From positions 62,001 through 126,000 of the forward strand of contig NZ_BSOT01000007.1 in the NCBI RefSeq assembly GCF_030160655.1: 64,000 nucleotides of DNA. The letters are read 5' to 3'. Below, piece by piece: positions 19,410 through 28,901 of the stretch (within the stretch, counting starts at the first letter, position 1; the number at the start of each line of letters is the position of its first letter). A program made the translations under genes and the position numbers. Below the pieces are notes generated by a model that was given only the letters and a program-made list of their open reading frames with translations, was not told where the DNA came from and ran no database searches. This stretch comes from Agaribacter marinus (GTDB lineage Bacteria > Pseudomonadota > Gammaproteobacteria > Enterobacterales > Alteromonadaceae).

Positions 19410-20951
19410 ATGCAAAACACCCAATCTACATGGGTGACGCGAGCCTTAGATCGTGTCGAAGTAGTTGGTAACAAATTACCTGATCCAGCTATTATATTCT
19501 TTATTTGTTTGTTGGTCGTGTGGGTCTTCTCGGCTGCGCTTTCTCAACTTTCATTTGATTCAATTGACCCTCGCACGGGTGAAGCCATTGTTATCAATAA
19601 TTTGTTGACTGGGGATTCAATCGCCGACTTTTTAAGTCGTATGGTCAAAATATTCACTGGCTTTGCGCCCTTAGGTGTTGTACTCGTGGCTATGTTGGGT
19701 GTGGGTGTTGCGGAGCATTCGGGTTTTATTAGTGCCGGTTTAAAGCGTATGTTAGATGCCACGCCGAAAACATTTTTGACCCCAATGGTCGTGTTAGTCG
19801 CTTTAGTTTCACACACCGCTACCGACGCGGGTTATGTACTCGTTATTCCATTAGCAGGTGTTATTTTTTATGCGATGGGAAGGCATCCCTTAGCGGGTAT
19901 TGCGGCAGCATTTGCGGGGGTCAGTGGTGGTTTTTGTGCTAACTTTATACCGTCGGCGATTGATCCATTGTTACAGAGCTTTACACAAGAAGCCGCCCGC
20001 ATCATAGATCCAACCATTGAAGTAAATCCGTTAAATAATTACATATTTAATTCTATTTCATCCGTTCTGATTATTAGTATTGCATGGTATTTAACTGACA
20101 AAGTAGTTGAGCCTCGTTTAAAAGACGTCGAAGTGGATGGTAACCCTAACGATATTCCTAGGTTCGAGGATTTAAATCCCAAGCAAACAAAAGCCTTACG
20201 TTGGGCTAGTTTGTCTATGTTAGTTGGTTTTGTTGCGTTAATCGCGGTATTAATACCCGAATCTAGCCCAATGCGCGCGCCATCGGGAGAGCTAACTTCA
20301 TTTTCTGCACCTATCATGCAATCCATTGTGCCGATTATTTTCTTACTCTTTTTATTGCCCGGTGTTGTTTATGGTTACGTGTCGGGAGCGTATACGTCAA
20401 CTAAGGACATGATTGATAGCATGACAAAAGCCATGCAAGGCATGAGTTACTACGTGGTCATGGCCTTTTTCTGTGCATTATTTATTGATGCTTTTGGTAA
20501 GTCTAATCTTGGTGCGCTACTCGCCATCGAAGGCGCTCAAGTGCTAAAAACCCTAGGTTTGCCGAGTATGGTGACGATTGTTGGCATCATACTGCTCACG
20601 GCCTTTGTGAATCTATTTGTAGGATCTAGCTCTGCCAAATGGGCATTATTAGGACCTATATTCGTGCCAATGTTAATGCAACTCGGTATTTCACCAGATT
20701 TAACTCAAATTGCTTACCGCGTAGGGGATTCATCTTCTAACATCATTACGCCGTTAATGCCGTACTTCCCGCTCGTTGTCGTTTACTGTCAGCGCTATGT
20801 TAAATCTACTGGCATTGGCACACTGTTATCGATGATGCTGCCATATAGCATAACGATCCTCATTGCGTGGACTATATTTTTACTTATCTATTGGTCTATT
20901 GGTATTCCATTGGGCATACAGTCTAGCTACATATATCCAGCGGCTGGTTGA
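19410..20951 (+). CDS. AbgT-family transporter
   Basis: The 513-residue integral membrane protein has about 11-13 hydrophobic segments. AbgT family features include the N-terminal LDRVEVVGNKLPDPAIIFF, VALVSHTATDAGYVLVIPLAG and the C-terminal GDSSSNIITPLMPYFPLV. Members import p-aminobenzoyl-glutamate (AbgT) or export sulfonamides and PABA (MtrF-type); which applies here is not decidable. The start at 19410 is preferred to 19398 because GGAG lies six bases before it. It has its own transcription unit between the rplS terminator and a long gap. Confidence 0.92.
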   Translation: MQNTQSTWVTRALDRVEVVGNKLPDPAIIFFICLLVVWVFSAALSQLSFDSIDPRTGEAIVINNLLTGDSIADFLSRMVKIFTGFAPLGVVLVAMLGVGVAEHSGFISAGLKRMLDATPKTFLTPMVVLVALVSHTATDAGYVLVIPLAGVIFYAMGRHPLAGIAAAFAGVSGGFCANFIPSAIDPLLQSFTQEAARIIDPTIEVNPLNNYIFNSISSVLIISIAWYLTDKVVEPRLKDVEVDGNPNDIPRFEDLNPKQTKALRWASLSMLVGFVALIAVLIPESSPMRAPSGELTSFSAPIMQSIVPIIFLLFLLPGVVYGYVSGAYTSTKDMIDSMTKAMQGMSYYVVMAFFCALFIDAFGKSNLGALLAIEGAQVLKTLGLPSMVTIVGIILLTAFVNLFVGSSSAKWALLGPIFVPMLMQLGISPDLTQIAYRVGDSSSNIITPLMPYFPLVVVYCQRYVKSTGIGTLLSMMLPYSITILIAWTIFLLIYWSIGIPLGIQSSYIYPAAG

Positions 20952-21374
20952 GTAAGTTAAGGGCGCATTTCTATGCGCCCCATGTGCTCGAAATATATGT
21001 ATAACGGTAGTGCTGTATACCATACTCAGACTTAACATATAGACAATGAGTGACAAACGTGGCTTATGAGTTCATGATGCCTTTGGCAATGCATTGAGCT
21101 TTCCGTCCACATCCCATCGAATTTAATTATTCACATCAAGCAAGGATGCTCGCATATTTATATCAAATATCAAAAAAAAATTGCTCTCTCGGGCTGCTTT
21201 TGTTACAACTCACACCACGCGTAAAAATAAAAAAATAAAGCACGCACACGACGTATAGGGATCCAATTACTATCGACAGAATCTGGCTAGTCATAGCCTA
21301 GAATGGTCTCTTTTTTTCAAACTTGTGGCAGGTGACTAAGTATCATCTTGCCCGATAAATCAGTGTTAGAGACA
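20952..21374. other. Long intergenic gap between the AbgT-type gene and aroF
   Basis: About 420 bp without a credible gene. A perfect 7-bp hairpin (GGGCGCA and its complement, 20961-20980) just after the AbgT-type stop could end that transcript, but it lacks a U-run. A small GGCTA/TAGCC hairpin lies at 21285-21298, with a T-run only about 12 bases later. No leader peptide rich in Tyr or Phe codons and no convincing TyrR box was seen. Confidence 0.5.
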
Positions 21375-22451
21375 ATGCAAAAAGATAGTGTTAATAATTT
21401 ACACGTTAGTGGTGAGAGAGTACTGGTAACCCCAGAAGCACTTGCTAACGAAATGCCAATAAGTGATAAGGCAAGAGGCTTTGTCGAATCTGCAAGAAGC
21501 ACCATTTCAGACATCATCCACGGTAAAGACCATCGTTTACTTATTGTTTGTGGGCCATGTTCTATACATGATGTTAATGCCGCAAAAGAGTATGCTGAAA
21601 AGTTAAAAGCCTTACACGAATCGTGCAAAGATTCTTTGTATATTGTTATGCGAGTATATTTCGAGAAGCCTCGCACAACAACGGGTTGGAAGGGCTTAAT
21701 TAACGATCCTCATCTAGATGACTCTTTTGATATTGAAAATGGCCTGCGTACTGCTCGAGAGTTGCTCAATTATCTTGCCGAGCTTCAAATTCCTGTTGCA
21801 ACAGAAGCGCTAGATCCTATCAGCCCGCAATATCTTTCTGAGTATTTTAGTTGGGCGGCGATCGGTGCAAGAACCTCCGAGTCTCAAACACATAGAGAAA
21901 TGGCTTCAGGCTTATCCATGCCGGTAGGCTTTAAAAATGGTACTGACGGTAGTTTGGGTATTGCTATTAACGCGTTGAAATCTGCTGCCTCGGGCCACAA
22001 TTTTATGGGGATTAACAAAAAGGGGCAGGTGAGCGTTATTAATACGTCTGGTAACCCCGATGGCCATATTATTTTGCGTGGCGGTAAGCAACCAAATTAT
22101 GATTCTGTTGCTGTCGCTCAATGTGAAGCTGATTTAGCAAAAGCCAATGTTACCTCAGCCCTTGTCGTTGATTGTAGTCACGCGAATTCAGCAAAAGACT
22201 ACAGACGCCAACCTTTGGTTGCTGAAAATGTATTTAACCAAATCTTAGAAGGCAATAAATCCATTATAGGTATCATGCTTGAAAGCCATTTAAATGAAGG
22301 TAATCAGGGCATGAACGGAAAGTCGTTAGACGAGTTAGCGTATGGCGTTTCTATTACTGACGGTTGTATAAATTGGGAACAGACAGAAGCATTGATTCAA
22401 CAAGCGAGCGAAAAACTAAATGCAGCGCTTAAATCGCGTCAACAAAAGTAA
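21375..22451 (+). CDS. aroF: 3-deoxy-7-phosphoheptulonate (DAHP) synthase, AroF-type
   Basis: The 358-residue type I DAHP synthase condenses phosphoenolpyruvate with erythrose 4-phosphate, the first step of the shikimate pathway. Motifs include VCGPCSIHD, YFEKPRTTTGWKGLINDP, AIGARTSESQTHREMASGL and DCSHANSAKDYRRQP. The start at 21375 gives MQKDSVNNLH, which matches the E. coli AroF N-terminus (MQKDALNN); an in-frame TTG at 21348 is less likely. Direct linkage to tyrA seven bases downstream is the enterobacterial aroF-tyrA arrangement, so tyrosine feedback is expected, though not proven by the sequence. Confidence 0.95.
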   Translation: MQKDSVNNLHVSGERVLVTPEALANEMPISDKARGFVESARSTISDIIHGKDHRLLIVCGPCSIHDVNAAKEYAEKLKALHESCKDSLYIVMRVYFEKPRTTTGWKGLINDPHLDDSFDIENGLRTARELLNYLAELQIPVATEALDPISPQYLSEYFSWAAIGARTSESQTHREMASGLSMPVGFKNGTDGSLGIAINALKSAASGHNFMGINKKGQVSVINTSGNPDGHIILRGGKQPNYDSVAVAQCEADLAKANVTSALVVDCSHANSAKDYRRQPLVAENVFNQILEGNKSIIGIMLESHLNEGNQGMNGKSLDELAYGVSITDGCINWEQTEALIQQASEKLNAALKSRQQK

Positions 22452-22457
22452 TTTCTA

Positions 22458-23618
22458 ATGGCAGAAGACCCAAAGGAATCACCGTCTCTTGAGGAATCTT
22501 TAGCGGCACTAAGAGAGCAAATCGACGAGGTCGATACTGCGCTTGTTGATTTGCTCAAACGTCGTTCTGAAATAACGACTAAAGTAGGAGAGCTAAAAAG
22601 TAAGCATGCAATGCCTGTTTACGTCCCCGAGCGCGAAAAATCGCTCATTCAAGCTCGGCGATGCCAAGCAGAAGCCGCAGGGGTTAACCCTGATTTGATA
22701 GAAGACCTGTTGCAAAGAATGTTTCGCGAATCCTATCATTCTCAGCATAATAACTACGCTTGCATTAATGCTGATATTCAACAAGTCGTTATCGTTGGTG
22801 GTGGTGGTGCCTTAGGCAAGGTTTTTGTTAAGCTATTTATGCAGTCTAAGTATCAGGTCAGTATATTAGAGAAAGACGACTGGGAAAATGCGGATAGTCT
22901 CTTATCTAATGCCGATTTGGTTATCATTGCTGTGCCAATAAATGCGACTGAAGATGTTATTCACGCGTTGCCTCAGTTACCAAAGCACTGTGTATTAGCA
23001 GATGTCACCAGTATTAAAGAAAAGCCCCTGCAATGTATGTTAGAAAAGCACAGTGGGCCGGTAGTGGGTTTACATCCAATGTTTGGTCCTGATGCACCAG
23101 GCATGATTCGGCAAGTGGTGGTGGTTTGTCATGGGCGTGGCGAAGAACAGTACCAATGGTTTTTAGAGCAAATGCAATTGTGGGGGGCTTCATTGCATAT
23201 AAGTACTGCTAATCAGCATGATAAGGCCATGAGCATTATTCAGGTAATGCGGCACTTTTCTAGTTTCGTTTATGGTTTACATTTGCGCAATGAAGATCCA
23301 GACATCAACGAACTCATCGCTTTTAGTTCGCCTATTTATCGACTTGAGCTAGCGATGGTTGGGCGACTTTTTGCTCAAGCTCCTCAGTTATATGCCGATA
23401 TCATCTTCGAGAACTCTGAAAATATCGATTTACTCGATAGGTTCATAGGAAGATTTACGAAGGCAACACAGCTATTAAAACAAGGTGACAAAGCCGGTTT
23501 TATTGCTGAGTTCAAGGACGTATCAGCCTGGTTTGGTACATATGCGTCCCAATGTCTCGTAGATAGCAAACAAATGTTATTAAAGGCAGACGACAGTCAT
23601 CTCTTAAGAAAAAAATAG
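22458..23618 (+). CDS. tyrA: Bifunctional chorismate mutase / prephenate dehydrogenase (T-protein)
   Basis: The 386-residue protein makes 4-hydroxyphenylpyruvate from chorismate for tyrosine synthesis. The AroQ chorismate mutase domain (about residues 10-95) carries [19 protein letters not shown]. The dehydrogenase domain begins near residue 108 with the NAD-binding [14 protein letters not shown] and has [13 protein letters not shown] near 197. A C-terminal helical dimerisation region completes the family architecture (E. coli TyrA is 373 residues). It is cotranscribed with aroF. Confidence 0.95.
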   Translation: MAEDPKESPSLEESLAALREQIDEVDTALVDLLKRRSEITTKVGELKSKHAMPVYVPEREKSLIQARRCQAEAAGVNPDLIEDLLQRMFRESYHSQHNNYACINADIQQVVIVGGGGALGKVFVKLFMQSKYQVSILEKDDWENADSLLSNADLVIIAVPINATEDVIHALPQLPKHCVLADVTSIKEKPLQCMLEKHSGPVVGLHPMFGPDAPGMIRQVVVVCHGRGEEQYQWFLEQMQLWGASLHISTANQHDKAMSIIQVMRHFSSFVYGLHLRNEDPDINELIAFSSPIYRLELAMVGRLFAQAPQLYADIIFENSENIDLLDRFIGRFTKATQLLKQGDKAGFIAEFKDVSAWFGTYASQCLVDSKQMLLKADDSHLLRKK

Positions 23619-23663
23619 TGCTCCGTCTGCCAGAATAGCGATATTTTGGTTATAGGAGATGTT

Positions 23664-25985
23664 GTGTCTTTACGGAAGCGTTTAATATTATCACTACTGG
23701 CGTTAGCGGTTGTATCTACAATTGTCGCTGCGGGCGTTTCACTCTTTGTTTCTTCAAGCGAGTCAAGCAATTCACTTAAGGCACAAACGCAACAGCAGTT
23801 GATTTCACAATCGCAAAGTGCGGCTGACGGGTTAAAAACTTACTTTTCTACCATCGCACAGCAGATATCGACTAAAGCCTCTGATGATAGATGGCGAGAT
23901 GCTGCCGTTAATTTTATATCGTCTTTCAATCAATACCTTGATCAACGTGGCGACACGCCTTCAAATCAGTCGCAGTCTATTCAGCAGTATTACGAGAATG
24001 AATTTGCCACTACGTATAACGCAAGAAATAACGGAAAACCCTTAGATGTTAACGCCTTATATGCTGAGTTATCGCCAACAGCGCTGGCGTTGCAATATGA
24101 CTTTATTTCAAATTCACAATTTCCGCTTGGTGGTAAAGATGAACTGAGAAAGCTTGATAATCAAAGCGCCTATGCTGACATTCATGGTTCTTTTCATGGA
24201 GATGCGAGGGAGTTTTTACAAGCTTTTGGTTATTATGACATTTTTATTGTCGACGCCCAGTCAGGGAACGTGGTGTATAGCGTGTTTAAAGAGCTTGATT
24301 TTGCGACAAACTTAACACGTGGTGTGTATTCAAATACAGGTATTGCAGAGGCATTTAATCTAGCGGTGAGTTCAAATACTGAAGGACAAGTGTTCTTTAG
24401 CGACCTCGATAATTATCTCCCATCTTATGAGGCAATGGCTGGTTTTATCTCAAGCCCAATAGTTGTAGACAATAAGACGGTCGCCGTCGTTATTTTTCAG
24501 ATTCCACTGGACAGAATTAATAATTTGTTGACTCGTGGGCAAAATTGGCTTGATAAGGGGTATGGCGCGACCGGCGAAACCTATTTAGTCAGTCCTCATG
24601 AAGTACTCGTTACAGAGAGTCGGTTTTTCCTAGAATCAAAAACTGATTATTTGAATCTAATGTCATCCATATCCCCTGCTATAGCTGATGCTGTTGAAAG
24701 TGCAGATACTACCGTTGGTTTCCAAAAAATAGAGAGTGTCAGCGTTAAAAAGGCTCTAGGTGGCGAGTCCGGTTTTAATGAGATTGCTGATTATCGCGGC
24801 GAGGCGGTTTTTTCATCGTATTTACCAATAGCCATTGGCGAACGAAATTTCGCACTCATTACCGAAAAAGATGTTGCAGAGGCGCTAAAACCCGCGAGAG
24901 AACTCACCAGTAGCTTGCTAAAAATTACGGTAATTATTTGTATTGCGGTAGCGCTTACTAGTAGCATAGTTGCATTTTTTATTGGCAATTCTATTGTTAA
25001 ACCCTTAAGCCGCGTCCGATCAAGTTGCCTTGAATTAGCTAAAGGAGAGGGTGACTTAACCGTAAGGTTAGAAGATTGCGGCGTGAGTGAAATTGACGAT
25101 TTGGTTGATTCTATTAATCAGTTTTTAGATCAAGTACATGATATTATCTCAAAAATCAAGATAGACGCTTGCTCTTTAGCATCGTCTTCCGAACAGCTCA
25201 ATGCAGTGACAGAAGCGAGTAAAAAGTCGACGGCTAAGCAGTCCGAGCAAACACAATCTGTGCTGACGTCAATGCATGTTTTATCGGACTTGATAGAAGA
25301 AATTGCCTCACAAACCTCAAGCAGCTCGCAGCGCAATATAGATACCAAAGAAGACTTGGCAAAGAATAAAACCGAGTCTCAGCAAGCAGCATCAAGTATT
25401 CAGTCATTAGTGCAGCAGATAAAACAAGCGAGTGACACCATTCGTTCACTTCAAAATGATGTAAATCAAGTAACAGAATTTTTGGATGTCATAACGAGTA
25501 TTGCTGATCAAACAAATCTGCTTGCGTTGAATGCTGCAATTGAAGCCGCCAGAGCAGGCGATGCCGGCAGAGGTTTTTCAGTTGTCGCTGAAGAAGTGCG
25601 TTCTTTAGCTATTCGCTCGCAAGAGAATACGGACAAAATTTCCAAAATAGTGGAACAGATGAATTCAAGTTCTGACAATAGCGTGGCGGCCATGGAGAGT
25701 GCCGTTGGGGTTGCGGATGAAGGTTTGCAAAAAGTGAATACGGTCGTATCTGCGTTGACTAATCTTACAAATGTGTTGGAAGAGTTGCAGAGTGTTGCCG
25801 ACCAAGTATCTGAAGCAACAGACAAGCAATCTACACTGTCAAAAGACGTGAACGAGCGCATGAACACAATTCGTCATATGTCTGAAGATGCAGAAAATTC
25901 TGCAGATCAAACAAGTGAGTCTTCGCACAAATTGGCAGAGATGGCGACCCACGCAATGGAATTGGTAGGGCGCTTTAAATCTTAA
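23664..25985 (+). CDS. Methyl-accepting chemotaxis protein
   Basis: The 773-residue chemoreceptor has TM1 near residues 5-27, a large periplasmic sensor (about 30-410, probably double-Cache-like), TM2 near 415-438, a HAMP domain to about 495 and a cytoplasmic signalling coil. The hairpin tip [19 protein letters not shown] with [15 protein letters not shown] (about residues 613-645) is the CheA/CheW contact region. A GTG start at 23664 is chosen because TAGGAGA lies four bases upstream. The C-terminus lacks an obvious CheR-tethering pentapeptide. The ligand is unknown. It sits between tyrA and pheA, probably with its own expression. Confidence 0.93.
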   Translation: MSLRKRLILSLLALAVVSTIVAAGVSLFVSSSESSNSLKAQTQQQLISQSQSAADGLKTYFSTIAQQISTKASDDRWRDAAVNFISSFNQYLDQRGDTPSNQSQSIQQYYENEFATTYNARNNGKPLDVNALYAELSPTALALQYDFISNSQFPLGGKDELRKLDNQSAYADIHGSFHGDAREFLQAFGYYDIFIVDAQSGNVVYSVFKELDFATNLTRGVYSNTGIAEAFNLAVSSNTEGQVFFSDLDNYLPSYEAMAGFISSPIVVDNKTVAVVIFQIPLDRINNLLTRGQNWLDKGYGATGETYLVSPHEVLVTESRFFLESKTDYLNLMSSISPAIADAVESADTTVGFQKIESVSVKKALGGESGFNEIADYRGEAVFSSYLPIAIGERNFALITEKDVAEALKPARELTSSLLKITVIICIAVALTSSIVAFFIGNSIVKPLSRVRSSCLELAKGEGDLTVRLEDCGVSEIDDLVDSINQFLDQVHDIISKIKIDACSLASSSEQLNAVTEASKKSTAKQSEQTQSVLTSMHVLSDLIEEIASQTSSSSQRNIDTKEDLAKNKTESQQAASSIQSLVQQIKQASDTIRSLQNDVNQVTEFLDVITSIADQTNLLALNAAIEAARAGDAGRGFSVVAEEVRSLAIRSQENTDKISKIVEQMNSSSDNSVAAMESAVGVADEGLQKVNTVVSALTNLTNVLEELQSVADQVSEATDKQSTLSKDVNERMNTIRHMSEDAENSADQTSESSHKLAEMATHAMELVGRFKS

Positions 25986-26042
25986 GTGAGTTTAGTTTTT
26001 TACAGTTAGCTAGCCACAAGACGTCGGTGGCAGTATAAAATG

Positions 26043-26103
26043 AAAGTACTAGTGTTGTATTTCTGCGGTAAAACAGTAATACATCCTAGTACTTTTCTTT
26101 TTT
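26043..26103 (+). terminator. Intrinsic terminator between the convergent MCP gene and pheA
   Basis: The 10-bp perfect arms AAAGTACTAG (26043-26052) and CTAGTACTTT (26086-26095) enclose a 33-nt loop with some further pairing. TCTTTTTTT follows, so the orientation suits the chemoreceptor gene on the plus strand. Confidence 0.7.
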
Positions 26104-26114
26104 GTGTTCCGAAA

Positions 26115-27296
26115 CTATTGAGTAAGGGATGACGCAACGGCAACTCTGGTCGGCGCAACATCTTCAACAGGGTAACATCCGAGTATTTTGAAATAGCGAG
26201 TCATATCACGTAAGGATTCAACCGCTTTTTGCATTGGTCCGTCTTCAATGTTGCCTTCAACATCGATATAAAACATTTCTTCCCATGGATTGCCGTTAAT
26301 AGGACGTGACTCCAATTTAGTCATGGCAATATCGTTGTCTTTAAGCACGGTCAAGGCGTCAACTAGTGCGCCTGGGCTTTGAACTGTCGACATGATCATG
26401 GTCGTTTTGGCGGGCACTTGCAATGGTACTTTTATAGGGTTACGTGCGACAACAATAAAGCGACTGTGATTTTCTTTTTGGTTGGCGAGCTTCGACTTAA
26501 CTGCTTTTAAGCCGTACAATCTGCCGCCGCCTTCTGAGCCGATTGCCGCGACTTCAGGAGATTTCAGTTCATTCACCACTAGCATCGCAGCTGACGTGCT
26601 ATCACAAGGTTTTACTTCAATGTTGCCTAACTCCGCTAAAAAGTGGCTGCATTGCGCAAATACTTGAGGGTGCGCATAAAGTGTTTTTATCTTGCCAAGT
26701 TCAACGTCTTCATGAATCAAGAGCGCATGATTAATCTCGTGTGTCAGTTCCCCGATAATACTTAACCGAGTATGCTGCAATTGGTCATACACTTCATTAA
26801 TGCTACCTGATGATGTATTTTCTATTGGCAGTACCGCAAAGTCTGCTTCGTTGCTTTCAACCGTCGCAATAATATCTGGAAAGCTCTTGCACCCAATTTC
26901 GACTAACTCGCCACTACGGCGGGCAAAGTATTTTTGGGTGGCCAAATAACTATATGAGCCTTTTTCACCTAAAAACGCCACACGATTTATTGGCAGACTT
27001 GCTTCGGGGTTAGCGCGTTGTGCGAGAAGGGATTGTTGGTTAAGTACTGAGTCTTCAATAATCACATGAAAGAGCTTGGTGACAAAATGAGGATCTAGCC
27101 CCACTTCCTGGCCCTGTTTAATTAGGCGCACTAGTAGTTGCTCTTCACGTACCTGATCGCGCACCTGTATATGATGTTTGATTTTGGTTTCTGCAACTTG
27201 ATGTGTCAGTTTTTGACGTTTTGCGATGGTCGCAAGTAAGTCGTTATCGGTTTCTGTAATAGCAACACGTAACGCTTCTAATTCCTCATTAGCCAA
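26115..27296 (-). CDS. pheA: Bifunctional chorismate mutase / prephenate dehydratase (P-protein)
   Basis: The 393-residue protein makes phenylpyruvate from chorismate. An AroQ mutase domain covers about residues 1-90. The dehydratase domain is about 105-285, with VAFLGEKGSYSYLATQKYF and the conserved ENTSSGSINEVYD. A C-terminal ACT domain has GALVDALTVLKDNDI and ESRP, the motifs that bind phenylalanine for feedback inhibition. The start is a TTG at 27296, preceded by AGGGA; no other start codon fits the family N-terminus (MANEELEALR). A sigma-70 promoter lies about 80 bp upstream. No pheL-type leader peptide was seen. Confidence 0.95.
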   Translation of the reverse strand: MANEELEALRVAITETDNDLLATIAKRQKLTHQVAETKIKHHIQVRDQVREEQLLVRLIKQGQEVGLDPHFVTKLFHVIIEDSVLNQQSLLAQRANPEASLPINRVAFLGEKGSYSYLATQKYFARRSGELVEIGCKSFPDIIATVESNEADFAVLPIENTSSGSINEVYDQLQHTRLSIIGELTHEINHALLIHEDVELGKIKTLYAHPQVFAQCSHFLAELGNIEVKPCDSTSAAMLVVNELKSPEVAAIGSEGGGRLYGLKAVKSKLANQKENHSRFIVVARNPIKVPLQVPAKTTMIMSTVQSPGALVDALTVLKDNDIAMTKLESRPINGNPWEEMFYIDVEGNIEDGPMQKAVESLRDMTRYFKILGCYPVEDVAPTRVAVASSLTQ

Positions 27297-27373
27297 TTTG
27301 TTTGGATCCCTGATAAATATTTAAAAAGAGAATTATGGGTATGAGTTTAACACACCAATAAATTAATTGGCTG

Positions 27374-27402
27374 ACTGTAAAAAACGCGACCATCCATGTC
27401 AA
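27374..27402 (-). promoter_or_regulatory. Likely sigma-70 promoter of pheA
   Basis: On the minus strand a perfect -35 TTGACA (27402-27397) and a -10 TACAGT (27379-27374) are separated by exactly 17 bp. It lies 78 bp upstream of the pheA start and clear of the response regulator gene. Confidence 0.7.
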
Positions 27403-27467
27403 CGATATTTTTGTTTTAAGTAATCACAAACGCTAAGAAAATATGTGCGTTACAACGCTATGCAGTG

Positions 27468-28268
27468 CTAATGATCGAGTAATCTAGACAGAATTGCCCG
27501 TACTTCGTCAGATTCAAAGGGTTTATCACACAGTGCATTTACACCTGTTTGCTGTATATTGCTCATATGGGCACTTTCAGTATTCTCTGAGGTAACCATA
27601 ATTATTGGAATATGCGTCGTTGCAGGATTAAATCTCACAAACTCAGAAAGCTCGCGCCCATCCATTTCTGGCATATTGTAGTCAGTAACGACTAAATCAA
27701 ACTCTTGGTCTTTTAAAAACGTTAACGCATGAGCGCCATTTTCAGCTTCGGTAATACGTTGTATCCCCATATTTTGTAATACACGTTTAATATGGTTTCG
27801 GGCTAAACGGCTATCATCAACAAGCAACACTCTCACTTCAGCAATATCGAACGTATCTAGATCGAGTTCTTCGGTATTCATTAACTGCAAGCTGGCGTTT
27901 AGGCCGCGCTCTAAATGTATTGGCTCAAATGGCTTTGGTAAAATAGCGGCAACACCGGATTGTTTGAATTGTTCGAGTTTAGAAATACTACCTTCGCTAG
28001 ATACCAACATGAAAGGTATTGTGTTGCTTACCTCGTCAGCTTTTAAATGTTTTAAAATATCTAAGCCTGTGCCGTCAGACAAATACATGGCACTAACTAC
28101 CACGTCTGCCGAGTGTTTCGCTATTTCATGTTTTGCTTGTGTCACATTTTTGACGATATCTACACTATTTACATCAGCACTTCTCAGTAATTTACTGATT
28201 ATTTTTGCTTGAGTGTCTGAGGGTTCAACCAACAAAATATGTAAGTCAGTTATCGCTAATCTATGCAT
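27468..28268 (-). CDS. Double-receiver response regulator (REC-REC), first receiver degenerate
   Basis: The 266-residue protein consists of two CheY-like receivers and no output domain. The second receiver (about residues 145-266) is complete: acidic pair in VLLVDDSRLAR, phosphoacceptor in VVTDYNMPEMDG, and threonine and lysine in MVTSEN and CDKPFE. The first (about 8-128) keeps the lysine (LPKPFEP) but has EP in place of the acidic pair, and alanine where the aspartate should be (VVVSAMYLSDG), so it should not be phosphorylated. Such proteins usually act through protein contacts in chemotaxis or phosphorelays. Partners are unknown; a chemoreceptor lies nearby. Confidence 0.88.
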   Translation of the reverse strand: MHRLAITDLHILLVEPSDTQAKIISKLLRSADVNSVDIVKNVTQAKHEIAKHSADVVVSAMYLSDGTGLDILKHLKADEVSNTIPFMLVSSEGSISKLEQFKQSGVAAILPKPFEPIHLERGLNASLQLMNTEELDLDTFDIAEVRVLLVDDSRLARNHIKRVLQNMGIQRITEAENGAHALTFLKDQEFDLVVTDYNMPEMDGRELSEFVRFNPATTHIPIIMVTSENTESAHMSNIQQTGVNALCDKPFESDEVRAILSRLLDH

Positions 28269-28290
28269 TCAAATGTTCTCTATATAGAAA

Positions 28291-28611
28291 CTAGCCTCCG
28301 GCTAGTTTTACTTTAAATCCTTTACTTTCGAGGAGATGTTTAAGTTTATCTCTTACATCGCCTTGAATCTCGATATCAAAATTTTTAACAGCACCACCAC
28401 AACCACATTGTTTTTTCAGATCGGTGCACATCTTTTTTAATTCGTCTTTCGGCAATCCTAAGCCGGTAACTAGCGTTATCCCTTTGCCTTTTTTCCCTTT
28501 AGTCACTCGTTGTAACCGCACAATGCCATCACCTTTGGGGCTTTCTTCTTGTGCTTTAGATGGCTGAATTCGCCCACTCTCTGTAGAATAGACAAGTCTA
28601 GAATTCGTCAT
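28291..28611 (-). CDS. yciH: SUI1/eIF1-family translation factor YciH
   Basis: The 106-residue protein belongs to the SUI1 family. It starts with SRLVYSTESGRI and has the core KKQCGCGGAVKNFDIEIQGD and the C-terminal GFKVKLAGG. YciH can influence initiation-complete fidelity in vitro and is dispensable in E. coli. The ATG at 28611 is preceded by AAGGAT and matches the family N-terminus; an in-frame upstream ATG at 28665 would add an unrelated extension. It is possibly co-transcribed with the double-receiver gene, which starts 22 bp downstream. Confidence 0.9.
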   Translation of the reverse strand: MTNSRLVYSTESGRIQPSKAQEESPKGDGIVRLQRVTKGKKGKGITLVTGLGLPKDELKKMCTDLKKQCGCGGAVKNFDIEIQGDVRDKLKHLLESKGFKVKLAGG

Positions 28612-28793
28612 AAATTTATCCTTACCAAAGCATCTATACAAAATAGATGCCATTAATTTTTCCAAGTGTTAATTTTTTATCAGTGTTGTATTGTAGCGCT
28701 TATTTTGTGAAGTACCTATTTTGCTAGCCTAGTACACATATTCTTGTGACATGCCCTAGACTTGCATAGATGCTGTGATACACTACATGTAAT

Positions 28794-28808
28794 TGAGACT
28801 TATTATCA
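28794..28808 (+). promoter_or_regulatory. Fur box upstream of the iron ABC transporter
   Basis: The 15-base sequence TGAGACTTATTATCA matches the 7-1-7 Fur consensus TGATAATNATTATCA at 12 of 14 informative positions. It lies about 95 bp before the iron-binding protein gene, which fits iron repression of that operon. Confidence 0.65.
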
Positions 28809-28901
28809 ATAAAAGCTCAATAATACTTTAGAATAACTATTACATAGAGTTAGGGCTGTGATTGAATTTCATAGACTCTATTAGGAGGCTGTATTAAAAC
28901 C

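Noticed and set aside
20952-21374. Tyrosine attenuator leader or TyrR box ahead of aroF
   Set aside because: No Tyr-rich leader peptide and no TGTAAA-N6-TTTACA match was found; only weak hairpins are present.
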